Positions 52,413 to 59,911 of a stretch of DNA of 64,000 nucleotides are shown here, one piece after another. The stretch is from Chryseobacterium mulctrae (lineage in GTDB: Bacteria > Bacteroidota > Bacteroidia > Flavobacteriales > Weeksellaceae), in assembly GCF_006175945.1 (NCBI RefSeq), contig NZ_VAJL01000001.1:3171001-3235000 (forward strand), read 5' to 3'. Numbering within the stretch: position 1 is the stretch's first letter; each line of letters begins with the position of its first letter. The notes under the pieces are model-generated. The model was not told the origin of the DNA. It worked only from the letters and a program-made list of their open reading frames with translations, and ran no database searches. The position numbers were made by a program, and so were the translations under genes.

Positions 52413-54158
52413 ATGTATATGAAGTCAACAGATAGCCAACCTAAAGCGTTAAATTTTAGATTCAGAAAAATCGTTCATTACTCTCTTATCTTTTGTATTT
52501 TATTGATACAGCTTATCATTGCAGGCTTTTTTTATAACGAATTTATCAATAGAAAGAATTTAGCATTCATTGAAAATCAGTTAAAAGAAGTAAATTCTCT
52601 TGAAAAATTAACAGATAACTCCAGAAAAGAGCTTTTAAACGCTCAAAATTCTCTTCAGCAATATCTTGTAAATGCTGACAAAAAGTATTTGGATTCTTAT
52701 TTTGCTTCGTTAGATAAATTAGGCGCAAATTTAGACAACATTAATAGCTATGAGGCTAAATTTCCTAAATTAAAAAATATATTATCATTTCAAAAAAAAG
52801 ACTCTTTAGGCAGTAAAAACCTGAAGCTTTTGGTTGATTCTACTTATCAATATTCTACCCAATCAAATTTTAAAGCTCCCACTCCTTTACCTTCGCTGAA
52901 AAAGTATGAGAGCAATTATAATTTGGATAAATATGATTTTCAAGTAGAAACAAAAACGATTGCTGATACGGTTAAGAAAAAAGGTCTTTTCGGACGTTTG
53001 GGAGATGCAATATCCGGGAAAGAGAACGTACGTAAAGAGAGTACAATTATTACCGTGAAGCAAGGAAAGATCCCTGAAGCAACTGCTATAAAAGCTGATG
53101 TAGACAGTGTAATGAATCTTGTTCAAAATTATTATACCGGAGAAATAAAGAAAATGCAGGTGCAGGTAATCGGAAAACAAAATAACAACAATAAATTTTA
53201 TACTATATTTAATAAACTTCTTATTTATAGTAATGGGGTGATGAATATTTATGATTTTGCGATCAAAGATTCTAAAGCCGATCTTGAAAAAGAATATGCT
53301 TTACAAAATTCTGAAAACAATAAGATTAGAACAAATCTGATTTTGGGAGCAATGGTTTTGATGTTTATTGTGTCTATATTAATAATGTATTTGACCAGAA
53401 TCGCATTTGTATATGAAAACCAACTCAATGCAGCCAACAAGCAGATTAAAGAGAACCTTAATTTTAAAAACAGAATTTTGGGAATGTTGAGTCATGAACT
53501 GCGTTCGCCGTTGAAGATTATTGGAATTTTCATCAGAAAAATCAATAAAAAAACCAATGATGACAGTATTAAAGAATATTTAAAGTCGATCAGTTTTACC
53601 AATAATACCTTATTGATGCAGGCCAATCAGATTTTAGAATATACCAAAAATCAACATGTAGAAAACCAGTTAATACCGGTGGTTTTTAATCTTAAAAATG
53701 AAGTAACCTCTATCTTAAATTCGATAGAACCTTATATTGAAACAAGAAATAATAAGTTTATTGTTGAAGAAAGTATAGACCCGAAAATTGAGGTGTATTC
53801 TGATAATACAAAGATCAATCAGGTTTTTATGAATATACTTGCCAATGCAAATAAATTTACTGAGAACGGAGAAATACGTGTGATAACAAAAGCAGAGTCT
53901 GTTGATGAAAATACGGTTGCTTTAATCACCACAATAAAAGATACCGGAGTTGGAATTTCAAAATCTGATCTTGAAAAAATATTTGAACCCTATTACCAAG
54001 GAGTTCTTTCGGAAGATGTAGAGAACTTAGGTGCGGGTTTAGGATTGAGCTTATGTAAGGAAATTGTAGAGCTGTATTCTGGGGATATCTCGGTAGACAG
54101 CGAGCAAAACGTAGGTACAACAGTGCGTTTCACAATTAATTTGAATGTCAATAAATGA
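52413..54158 (+). CDS. Membrane sensor histidine kinase
   Basis: A 581-aa sensor kinase. One helix near residues 22-44 and another at about 306-328 frame a periplasmic or 260-residue sensor region rich in coiled coil (LKEVNSLEKLTDNSRKELL). The HisKA domain carries the phospho-acceptor His361 in GMLSHELRSPLKI. The ATPase has N box NILANANKFTENG, D box DTGVGISKSDLEKIFEPYYQ and G box GAGLGLSLCKEI. It ends by overlapping the response regulator by 4 bp (ATGA), so translation is coupled. The stimulus is unknown. Confidence 0.95.
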   Translation: MYMKSTDSQPKALNFRFRKIVHYSLIFCILLIQLIIAGFFYNEFINRKNLAFIENQLKEVNSLEKLTDNSRKELLNAQNSLQQYLVNADKKYLDSYFASLDKLGANLDNINSYEAKFPKLKNILSFQKKDSLGSKNLKLLVDSTYQYSTQSNFKAPTPLPSLKKYESNYNLDKYDFQVETKTIADTVKKKGLFGRLGDAISGKENVRKESTIITVKQGKIPEATAIKADVDSVMNLVQNYYTGEIKKMQVQVIGKQNNNNKFYTIFNKLLIYSNGVMNIYDFAIKDSKADLEKEYALQNSENNKIRTNLILGAMVLMFIVSILIMYLTRIAFVYENQLNAANKQIKENLNFKNRILGMLSHELRSPLKIIGIFIRKINKKTNDDSIKEYLKSISFTNNTLLMQANQILEYTKNQHVENQLIPVVFNLKNEVTSILNSIEPYIETRNNKFIVEESIDPKIEVYSDNTKINQVFMNILANANKFTENGEIRVITKAESVDENTVALITTIKDTGVGISKSDLEKIFEPYYQGVLSEDVENLGAGLGLSLCKEIVELYSGDISVDSEQNVGTTVRFTINLNVNK

Positions 54159-54799
54159 GTAATCTAGATACTAAAACCATTAATTTTTTACTTGCTGATG
54201 ATCATAGTCTCATAAGGCAGGGCGTAGAATTTCTTATTGAGGAGATTGGTTTTGAGGGAGGCGTTTTTCATGCATCTACACTTCAGAAGGTCTTAGAAAC
54301 TGTTGAAATGCAGCAAATAGAAATTGTTGTAATAGATGCTATTTTCCCAGACGGAAATAGCCTGAATATAATTTCTGAAATCAAAAGCATCAAACCTGAA
54401 GTTAAGATTCTAGTTTTTTCAGGAGTTGATGAAAGTACACAGTCTATTAAATATATTAATGCAGGAGCAAACGGATTTCTCAGCAAGCTGAGTGAAGAAA
54501 ACGAAATAAAAGAAGCGATTCTCAAAATTCATCAAACCGGAAAATATATTTCTTCAATTACGCAGGGTTTATTAATAGATTCATTACAGAATCGTAACAT
54601 CATCAACCCTTTACAAAAACTCACGGAAAGAGAACTGGAAATTGCAGAGATGTACGCAAAAGGATATGGTAATTTAGAAATTGCAAATAATCTTAACGTA
54701 AAGCAGAACACCATAAGTACAATCAAAAAAAGAATTTTTGATAAACTGCATATCGAGAATGTAGTTGATTTGGCAGATCTAATCAAAAATTATCATTAG
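54155..54799 (+). CDS. NarL/LuxR-type response regulator
   Basis: A 214-aa partner of the kinase above. Receiver domain (1-125): acidic pair Asp15-Asp16, phospho-acceptor Asp61 in VVIDAIFPDG, and Lys111 in LSKLSEE. LuxR-type helix-turn-helix at 149-210: LTERELEIAEMYAKG and NVKQNTISTIKKRIFDKL. It is followed by 1.2 kb of non-coding DNA with two copies of a transcribed-looking unit, each with a 16-bp palindrome suited to a dimeric regulator of this kind. Confidence 0.96.
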   Translation: MSNLDTKTINFLLADDHSLIRQGVEFLIEEIGFEGGVFHASTLQKVLETVEMQQIEIVVIDAIFPDGNSLNIISEIKSIKPEVKILVFSGVDESTQSIKYINAGANGFLSKLSEENEIKEAILKIHQTGKYISSITQGLLIDSLQNRNIINPLQKLTERELEIAEMYAKGYGNLEIANNLNVKQNTISTIKKRIFDKLHIENVVDLADLIKNYH

Positions 54800-54832
54800 T
54801 CTTTCTTATTTCCCATTCAGATTAATATAGTA

Positions 54833-54870
54833 GTAGATAAATATCTACAACTATATCGAAATACATCTAC
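54833..54870 (+). promoter_or_regulatory. Candidate operator, copy A
   Basis: Perfect palindrome GTAGATAAATATCTAC at 54833-54848, then a further half-site CATCTAC at 54864-54870. Centred about 76 and 50 bp upstream of the expected transcription start; conserved in copy B. A dimeric LuxR-type regulator is the obvious candidate ligand. Confidence 0.6.
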
Positions 54871-54878
54871 AATACTTA

Positions 54879-54911
54879 TTGGGAAGATAGCTCTATATCT
54901 TTCTATTTTTG
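54879..54911 (+). promoter_or_regulatory. Promoter of non-coding unit A
   Basis: TTG (54879-54881), 22 bp spacer, TATTTTTG (54904-54911). The spacer length is identical in copy B. Confidence 0.65.
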
Positions 54912-54915
54912 CACT

Positions 54916-54969
54916 ATGAAAGATGAACAAAAAAGAAGTTCTTTTAAGGACGTTTTTTTGAGTCATTAA
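54916..54969 (+). CDS. Possible leaderless 17-aa peptide, unit A
   Basis: ATG 4 bp after the -7 box encodes MKDEQKRSSFKDVFLSH and stop. Copy B has an ORF of the same length and stop position. All seven codon changes between the copies alter the amino acid, which weakens the coding case; frame and length conservation support it. Confidence 0.3.
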   Translation: MKDEQKRSSFKDVFLSH

Positions 54970-55339
54970 TCAAAAAGTAAGTTCAGAGTTTTTTAATCTT
55001 CAATAAGATGAATTTTAAATTTTGAACTTGTTTGAAAACATAGATGATGAAAAAAGAATAAGTGTCTGATTGCGGAGCTGAAAGGCTCTGCGAAAAGATA
55101 CTAAAAAGTAAAACCAAATTTTATTATAACTATAAACACAGTTGATTAACCTAAGTGTCATCATTGCAGAGCTGAAAAGCTCTGTAAAAGATGCCTTATA
55201 ATCAATAAAGATATTGATAAAAACACAAATGATAAAGCCGTGACTAATTGCGGAATTGAAAAAAGTAATATGCACTGGGAAAGTTTTTCCATATTACTCC
55301 CTAGAAAATGATTTCAAAAGCATGTTAATTTAGGTTGGT

Positions 55340-55371
55340 AATCCTCCGGAATTTTTACGGAGGATTTTTTA
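55340..55371 (+). terminator. Terminator of unit A
   Basis: AATCCTCCG / CGGAGGATT stem followed by a T run; preceded by GTTAATTTAGGTTG, which is also present in copy B. Confidence 0.85.
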
Positions 55372-55463
55372 TTTACTCAACTTCTTACGTTATTACTATC
55401 TATTTTAAAGATTTATTCACAGAAGGCTTGTCGATTATATTCATTGTTGCTCCATGATGATTT

Positions 55464-55501
55464 GTAGATAAATATCTACAACTAGGTCGAACTACATCTA
55501 C
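55464..55501 (+). promoter_or_regulatory. Candidate operator, copy B
   Basis: The same palindrome GTAGATAAATATCTAC at 55464-55479 and half-site CATCTAC at 55495-55501, with identical spacing to copy A. Both survive while flanking bases have drifted. Confidence 0.6.
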
Positions 55502-55509
55502 AATAAATA

Positions 55510-55542
55510 TTGTGAAGATAGCCCTATGTCTTTCTATTTTTA
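55510..55542 (+). promoter_or_regulatory. Promoter of non-coding unit B
   Basis: TTG (55510-55512), 22 bp spacer, TATTTTTA (55535-55542). The last base of the -7 box is A rather than G, so B may be weaker than A. Confidence 0.55.
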
Positions 55543-55546
55543 CACT

Positions 55547-55600
55547 ATGAAAGATGGACGTAAAAGAATTTCTTTAAAGGCAATTTTTTTGAGACATTAA
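55547..55600 (+). CDS. Possible leaderless 17-aa peptide, unit B
   Basis: Encodes MKDGRKRISLKAIFLRH, the counterpart of the unit A peptide, with the same stop position. Basic and short; evidence is positional only. Confidence 0.3.
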   Translation: MKDGRKRISLKAIFLRH

Positions 55601-55977
55601 TCTAAAGTAAGTTCAGGATTTTAAAATATGTCAATAATAGAAATTTTAAATTTTGAAGTTGGTTTGAAAACATACATGATGAGAAAAGAAAAAGTGTCTG
55701 ATTGCAGAGCTGAAAAGCTCTGCAAAACGATACTAAAAAGTAAAACCAAAACTTATTTAGTCTGTAAACACAATTGATTAACCTAAGTGTCATCATTGCA
55801 GAGCTGAAAAGCTCTGTAAAAGATGCCTTAAAAATCAATCAAAATAGTTATAAAAACACAAATGATAAAACCCTAAGTGATATTTACAAAGTTAAAAGGT
55901 TTGTATAATACGCAAAGGGAAAGTTTTTCATAAATACCTGGGAAAGTAATTTCGCAAGTATGTTAATTTAGGTTGAT

Positions 55978-56010
55978 AAGCCTCTGGAAACTCCGGAGGC
56001 TTTTTTTATT
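55978..56010. terminator. Terminator of unit B, shared with the convergent gene
   Basis: AGCCTCTGG / CCGGAGGCT stem (one G-U) followed by seven T on the plus strand; it abuts the stop codon of the minus-strand DUF3108 gene. Confidence 0.85.
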
Positions 56011-56776
56011 TTGTAAACTTTAACGGAAATTTTACATTCTTGTAATCATCAATACTTGCTTTTAAAGAGCCAACGGCCAATTCAGCTTTCAGTAACAAAG
56101 GAATGTGATTGTAGTCATTACTTACCCACATTGTTACTCCTTCTTTTTCTTTAAAAACCCTACCACTTTTTACCGAAGGAATAATTTTTAAAGCATTAAT
56201 AGTTCCGAACTTTGTCTTTAAATTCTCAGTTCCGGTTACTTTAAGCTGAAAAGGAAACATTTCATCATCAATCCAGACATTCATATTAATAATGGTTCCT
56301 ACTTTCAGCTCTGCGGGTGTTTTACTTCTCAGATAATAAAAACATGAGAGCATGTCTTGTACGCCTTTTACAGATTTTATAAGCTTTGAACCATTTGCAG
56401 GAGTTTTTTTATCTGTTAAAATCAATGTTTGATTATCGTGATTAAAAACAGTTTGCAAATGCTGTCTGTAACTACCTTCTTTCACATTTCTTACATAAAA
56501 ACTTGGTAATTCTGTATTGATATTAATATAACTTTCATATAAATCTTCAACTTTAAAAAAAGCTTTCACAGCTCCAGTCGTTTGTCCGGTTCCTTTTACA
56601 TATAAATGTGGAGTTCCTCTGTAATTGACTTTTTGGGTGGTGAGATTTGCTGTTCCGGCATTTAGAAATCCGTAATGTATTCTTAAGGAGATCGATTCGC
56701 CATCGGCTACGTTGGTCAATTGGGAATAACCTAAAAAGAAAGCGAATATGGTAATAATGTGGAGTATCTTCTTCAT
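56006..56776 (-). CDS. DUF3108 periplasmic protein
   Basis: A 256-aa exported protein (signal peptide ending LGYSQ near residue 19). The DUF3108 pattern is visible: SISLRIHYGFLNAGTANL, LYVKGTGQTTGAVKAFFKV, ELPSFYVRNVKEGSYRQ, and VTMWVSNDYNHIPLLLKAEL near the end. It is thought to have a lipoprotein-carrier-like beta fold; function unknown. Converges with unit B of the non-coding region. Confidence 0.9.
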   Translation of the reverse strand: MKKILHIITIFAFFLGYSQLTNVADGESISLRIHYGFLNAGTANLTTQKVNYRGTPHLYVKGTGQTTGAVKAFFKVEDLYESYININTELPSFYVRNVKEGSYRQHLQTVFNHDNQTLILTDKKTPANGSKLIKSVKGVQDMLSCFYYLRSKTPAELKVGTIINMNVWIDDEMFPFQLKVTGTENLKTKFGTINALKIIPSVKSGRVFKEKEGVTMWVSNDYNHIPLLLKAELAVGSLKASIDDYKNVKFPLKFTK

Positions 56777-56891
56777 AATATAAATTTTGCAAAAACACTG
56801 CCAATTTTTTCATTATCAGCTTTTTGTGTCTTTTTGATAAATCTCAGTTTTTTATTTGAGTATAATTAAATATGCTTCGCATTAAAATTAG

Positions 56892-56899
56892 TAAATTTG
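56892..56899 (+). promoter_or_regulatory. -7 box of the ferredoxin reductase gene
   Basis: TAAATTTG, 31 bp before the ATG at 56931. Confidence 0.6.
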
Positions 56900-56930
56900 C
56901 TGCTATTAATTATTAAATTATCATCATATT

Positions 56931-57986
56931 ATGATCACTACAGATATATTGATTATCGGAGCAGGACCTACGGGACTTTTTGCCGTGTTTGAAGCAGGTC
57001 TTTTAAAAATGAAATGTCACATTATCGATGCACTTCCTCAACCGGGAGGTCAGTTGGCAGAATTGTATCCTAAAAAACCGATTTTCGATATTCCGGGTTA
57101 TCCGTCTGTAAATGCTGGTGAATTGGTAGATAATTTAATGGAGCAGATCAAACAGTTTCAGCCAGGATTCACTTTAGGAGAAACTGCAGTTTCTTACACA
57201 AAAGTAGATGACGAGTGGTTTGAAGTGGTTACCAACAAAGGTACAGTTCACAGATGTAAAGCTATTGCTATTGCAGGAGGTTTAGGAACTTTTGAGCCTA
57301 GAAAACCTACAATGGATAATGTTGCAGATTATGAAGAAAAAGGTCTTGAATATTTCGTTAAAGAACCGGAACATTTCAGAAATAAAAAAGTAGTTATTGC
57401 CGGAGGTGGAGATTCTGCCTTAGACTGGAGTGTTTTCTTATCAAATGTTGCAAGTGAAGTGACATTAATACATAGAAGAAATGAGTTTAGAGGAGCTTTA
57501 GATTCTGTAGAAAAAGTTCAGGATTTAAAGAATCAAGGTAAAATTAAATTGATTACTCCTGCTGAAGTTACCGCAATTAAAGGTGACGGAAAAGTAGAAG
57601 CAATTACTGTAGCAGTTGACGGACAAGATCCTTACGATATTGAAACTGATTATTTTATTCCATTATTCGGATTGACACCAAAATTGGGTGAAATCGGAAA
57701 CTGGGGATTAAATATCGAGAAAAATGCAATCGTAGTAAACAATGCTTTAGACTATCAAACCAATATTGACGGTATTTATGCAATTGGTGATATCAACACC
57801 TATCCTGGAAAATTAAAATTAATTCTTTGTGGTTTCCACGAGGCGACTTTGATGTGTCAGAGTGTTTACAATAGATTAAATCCGGGTAAAAAATTCGTTT
57901 TAAAATATACAACCGTAAGTGGAGTAGATGGTTTCGACGGAAGCCGTAAAGAAGCTGAAAAAGCAGTTGTAAAGAAAATAGACTAA
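56931..57986 (+). CDS. Ferredoxin--NADP+ reductase (thioredoxin reductase-like type)
   Basis: A 351-aa FAD enzyme of the YumC-type ferredoxin/flavodoxin NADP reductase group. FAD motif IIGAGPTGLFAVFEAG, then PQPGGQLAELYPKKPIFD; NADP motif VVIAGGGDSALDW; the second FAD motif GIYAIGDINTYPGKLKLI. The redox CxxC of thioredoxin reductase is absent, as expected for this group. A [2Fe-2S] ferredoxin gene follows after about 100 bp and is the likely partner. Confidence 0.94.
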   Translation: MITTDILIIGAGPTGLFAVFEAGLLKMKCHIIDALPQPGGQLAELYPKKPIFDIPGYPSVNAGELVDNLMEQIKQFQPGFTLGETAVSYTKVDDEWFEVVTNKGTVHRCKAIAIAGGLGTFEPRKPTMDNVADYEEKGLEYFVKEPEHFRNKKVVIAGGGDSALDWSVFLSNVASEVTLIHRRNEFRGALDSVEKVQDLKNQGKIKLITPAEVTAIKGDGKVEAITVAVDGQDPYDIETDYFIPLFGLTPKLGEIGNWGLNIEKNAIVVNNALDYQTNIDGIYAIGDINTYPGKLKLILCGFHEATLMCQSVYNRLNPGKKFVLKYTTVSGVDGFDGSRKEAEKAVVKKID

Positions 57987-57990
57987 TTTG

Positions 57991-58080
57991 GTTTTTAGTT
58001 TTTAGTTTTTAGTTTCTGGTTGTCGGTTGTTAGCTAATACATTTCTGAAAACCATCAACTATCAACCATCAACTAACAAC
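57991..58080. repeat. Degenerate repeat block between reductase and ferredoxin genes
   Basis: TTTTTAG repeated at 57991-58012, then GGTTGTCGGTTGTTAG, an AT spacer and ACCATCAACTATCAACC (58051 on) and ATCAACTAACAAC. The right part is an imperfect inverted complement of the left, and shares CAACTAT units with the heptamer array at 9314-9348. Confidence 0.65.
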
Positions 58081-58090
58081 ATTTATTAAA

Positions 58091-58420
58091 ATGAGCGATA
58101 TAAATATAAAAATCACCGATAGAGAAGGTGTTACTCACGAAGTGGTTGCTCCAACGGATATGTCCATGAATTTAATGGAAATTATCCGTTCATATGAATT
58201 GGCAGAAGAAGGCACCATCGGAGTTTGTGGCGGAATGGCAATGTGCGCTTCATGTCAGGTTTATGTATTGGAAGATCCGGGACTAGATCCAATGGGCGAT
58301 GAAGAAGATGCAATGTTGGGCGAAGCTTTTCATGTTGAAAGCAATAGCCGATTGGGTTGCCAATTACATATGGTTCCTTCGATGGAAGGTCTGGCTGTAG
58401 CAATTGCTCCTTATCCTTAG
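58091..58420 (+). CDS. [2Fe-2S] ferredoxin (adrenodoxin type)
   Basis: A 109-aa electron carrier. Cluster ligands are Cys46, Cys52, Cys55 (GVCGGMAMCASCQVYV) and Cys90 (LGCQLHM), the C-x5-C-x2-C-x34-C spacing of vertebrate-type/adrenodoxin ferredoxins. It is acidic (DPMGDEEDAML), suited to docking the reductase encoded upstream. Confidence 0.95.
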   Translation: MSDINIKITDREGVTHEVVAPTDMSMNLMEIIRSYELAEEGTIGVCGGMAMCASCQVYVLEDPGLDPMGDEEDAMLGEAFHVESNSRLGCQLHMVPSMEGLAVAIAPYP

Positions 58421-58440
58421 AGAAATTTCAAACAACATAA

Positions 58441-58477
58441 AAAAACTCCTGAAGATTTTCGTTAGGAGTTTTTTGGT
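58441..58477. terminator. Terminator between ferredoxin and convergent gene
   Basis: AAAAACTCCT / AGGAGTTTTT stem with 13-bp loop and flanking T/A runs. Confidence 0.85.
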
Positions 58478-58487
58478 TTTTAACGTT

Positions 58488-59480
58488 TTATATCTTGTTT
58501 TTAAGATAATCAATTAACCAAACTATTGGAGCGCCTTGTACTAAAGATATTTTTATTTTACTATTTGTAACATTTTCATTTAAAGATTTTAAATAATCTA
58601 TTTGTCGGATACTAATTTGCTCTTTGTAATTAATAAGATTTTCTTCAAGCTGTGTTAAATCAAATATTTTTAAATCTTTAAGCTGTGATGAGAAATTATT
58701 TGATGATATGTAAGTAGAATCGAACTTAGGGTTTTCATTAAGTTTTAATGCTTTCTTGATTTCATTTTCAATTTCTCGCAAAAGTTGATTTTTTTTTACA
58801 AACGCAATGATTGTCGATTCATTGATTTCAATGGATTTTTCTTTACTTTTTAAATTTTTAGTAATAGTATTTTCAAAGTCCTTAATTTCCTTTTTTAGCT
58901 TTGTAAATTCAATATCTGCCTGCTCAAGTAATGCCGCTACTCTGTAAAATGTTCGTTTTGCTTTTTGAGGAATCTCAGTAAAAGATTTATACCCAAGGTC
59001 GTGTTCTATTTCTGCCCACGAATGTTGAAGTATGCTTCTAATTTGAATTTCGAATTTAATATCTTTATATTCTGCATACTCTGTAGTTTGTGCTCTGTGA
59101 TCATTAAGTTGTAAAATGTAATGAACACTTCTGTAACCGAATTTATCAATTTCAATATTTCTTTTATCAATAGAATTTTCCCAGTCAATTTTAAATTCTT
59201 TGTTAAGGATTTCCTCTATTTTTGATATGTCGTCTTCGAAATAAGTAATAATCCGCAGCGCTAAAATATCGGTAATATCATCAAGCTTCTCGTATTTATT
59301 CTTCTTAATGACTTTCTGTGCAAGACTTTCTTTTGTTTTTATCCGACTTATGATCTGATGTATCGAAAAATTTTTACATAACTTCCTTAATATCTTCTCT
59401 GCTTTAAAGCTAAAAGAAGAGTACAAAGGAGATTTTTCCTCATATTGAGTTAGTATTTTATTTAGATTATCATTTATCAT
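58488..59480 (-). CDS. RelA/SpoT-domain protein, small alarmone synthetase-like
   Basis: A 330-aa protein with a (p)ppGpp synthetase domain (about 30-200) and no hydrolase or TGS domain. Motifs: RIKTKESLAQKVIKK, LDDITDILALRIITYF, FGYRSVHYIL, and FEIQIRSILQHSWAEIEHDLGYK given as FEIQIRSILQHSW and EIEHDLGYK. The C-terminal about 130 residues are coiled-coil-like and unlike canonical RelQ/RelP. It is A+T-rich and lies beside a mobile element. It may be a housekeeping small alarmone synthetase or a toxSAS-type toxin; no antitoxin ORF is adjacent. Confidence 0.85.
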   Translation of the reverse strand: MINDNLNKILTQYEEKSPLYSSFSFKAEKILRKLCKNFSIHQIISRIKTKESLAQKVIKKNKYEKLDDITDILALRIITYFEDDISKIEEILNKEFKIDWENSIDKRNIEIDKFGYRSVHYILQLNDHRAQTTEYAEYKDIKFEIQIRSILQHSWAEIEHDLGYKSFTEIPQKAKRTFYRVAALLEQADIEFTKLKKEIKDFENTITKNLKSKEKSIEINESTIIAFVKKNQLLREIENEIKKALKLNENPKFDSTYISSNNFSSQLKDLKIFDLTQLEENLINYKEQISIRQIDYLKSLNENVTNSKIKISLVQGAPIVWLIDYLKNKI

Positions 59481-59552
59481 AATAATTAGTCAATATTTAA
59501 ATCTACAAACTTTAATAATTATTTCCTAATTATTAATTAAGCTTAAAATTTT

Positions 59553-59768
59553 TTAAACTTCCTCTTTTGAAATCCATTTTCCAACAGTCGGAGCCTGATA
59601 ATTTCTCATTTTTTCTAAAAGCGCATCAATAGAATCACTTACCAAAAGCATTTCCTGATTGATTTGTTTTAAAAAACCTTTATCAACCATTGTCTGAACC
59701 AGTTTAATTAAAGCATCATAAAATCCGTCGATATTCAGAATAGCAATTGGTTTTTTATGAAGCCCAAG
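59553..59768 (-). pseudogene. LOG family protein, C-terminal half (interrupted by IS91-like element)
   Basis: Codons for LGLHKKPIAILNIDGFYDAL and on to VGKWISKEEV, stop at 59555-59553. This is the missing C-terminal 71 residues of the cytokinin riboside 5'-monophosphate phosphoribohydrolase (LOG, TIGR00730) whose N-terminal half is at 62292-62657. Joining the two across 59768|62292 restores ITWAQ-LGLHKKP in frame and a full-length protein of 193 aa. Confidence 0.93.
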
Positions 59769-59911
59769 TTGAACTAAACCTTCGGTAGCTTTCCCAATCG
59801 CATAAATCAGTTACTTTGTAAAGTTAATTAAAAAATCAATAGAATGGCTACAAAAAAAAGAGTTTAGACGAGCTCAGAGAAAACAAAATCATCAATCAGG
59901 CAAAGCGCGAA

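Larger units (their letters stand above)
54916..55372 (+). ncRNA. Candidate structured small RNA A
   Basis: About 455 nt from the predicted start to the terminator. It contains two conserved hairpins with GAAA tetraloops: GCGGAGCU-GAAA-GGCUCUGC at 55072-55091 and GCAGAGCU-GAAA-AGCUCUGU at 55166-55185, 94 nt apart, and a decayed third (near 55249). The stems are kept through G-U pairs where the copies differ. No protein longer than 17 aa fits on the plus strand. Confidence 0.6.
54830..56005. repeat. Tandem duplication of a non-coding regulatory unit (about 631-bp period)
   Basis: Two direct copies, about 54830-55372 and 55461-56005. Corresponding landmarks are displaced by 631-632 bp: palindrome 54833/55464, half-site 54864/55495, ATG 54916/55547, first hairpin 55072/55704, second hairpin 55166/55798. 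The terminators (55340 and 55978) are displaced by 638 bp because of small indels. The copies have diverged at many bases, so the duplication is not recent. Confidence 0.88.
55547..56010 (+). ncRNA. Candidate structured small RNA B
   Basis: About 460 nt, paralogous to unit A. Hairpins GCAGAGCU-GAAA-AGCUCUGC at 55704-55723 (perfect) and GCAGAGCU-GAAA-AGCUCUGU at 55798-55817 are again 94 nt apart. A third hairpin at about 55887-55907 (ACAAA / TTTGT arms) has a different sequence at the matching place, as if structure rather than sequence were kept. Confidence 0.6.

Noticed and set aside
55015-55838. Minus-strand ORFs of 86 and 78 codons in both copies of the non-coding unit, with similar protein sequence
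   Set aside because: The similarity comes from the DNA duplication. Most base differences change the amino acid, including several replacements by Cys or Arg, which is not how a conserved protein diverges; promoters, hairpins and terminators are on the plus strand.
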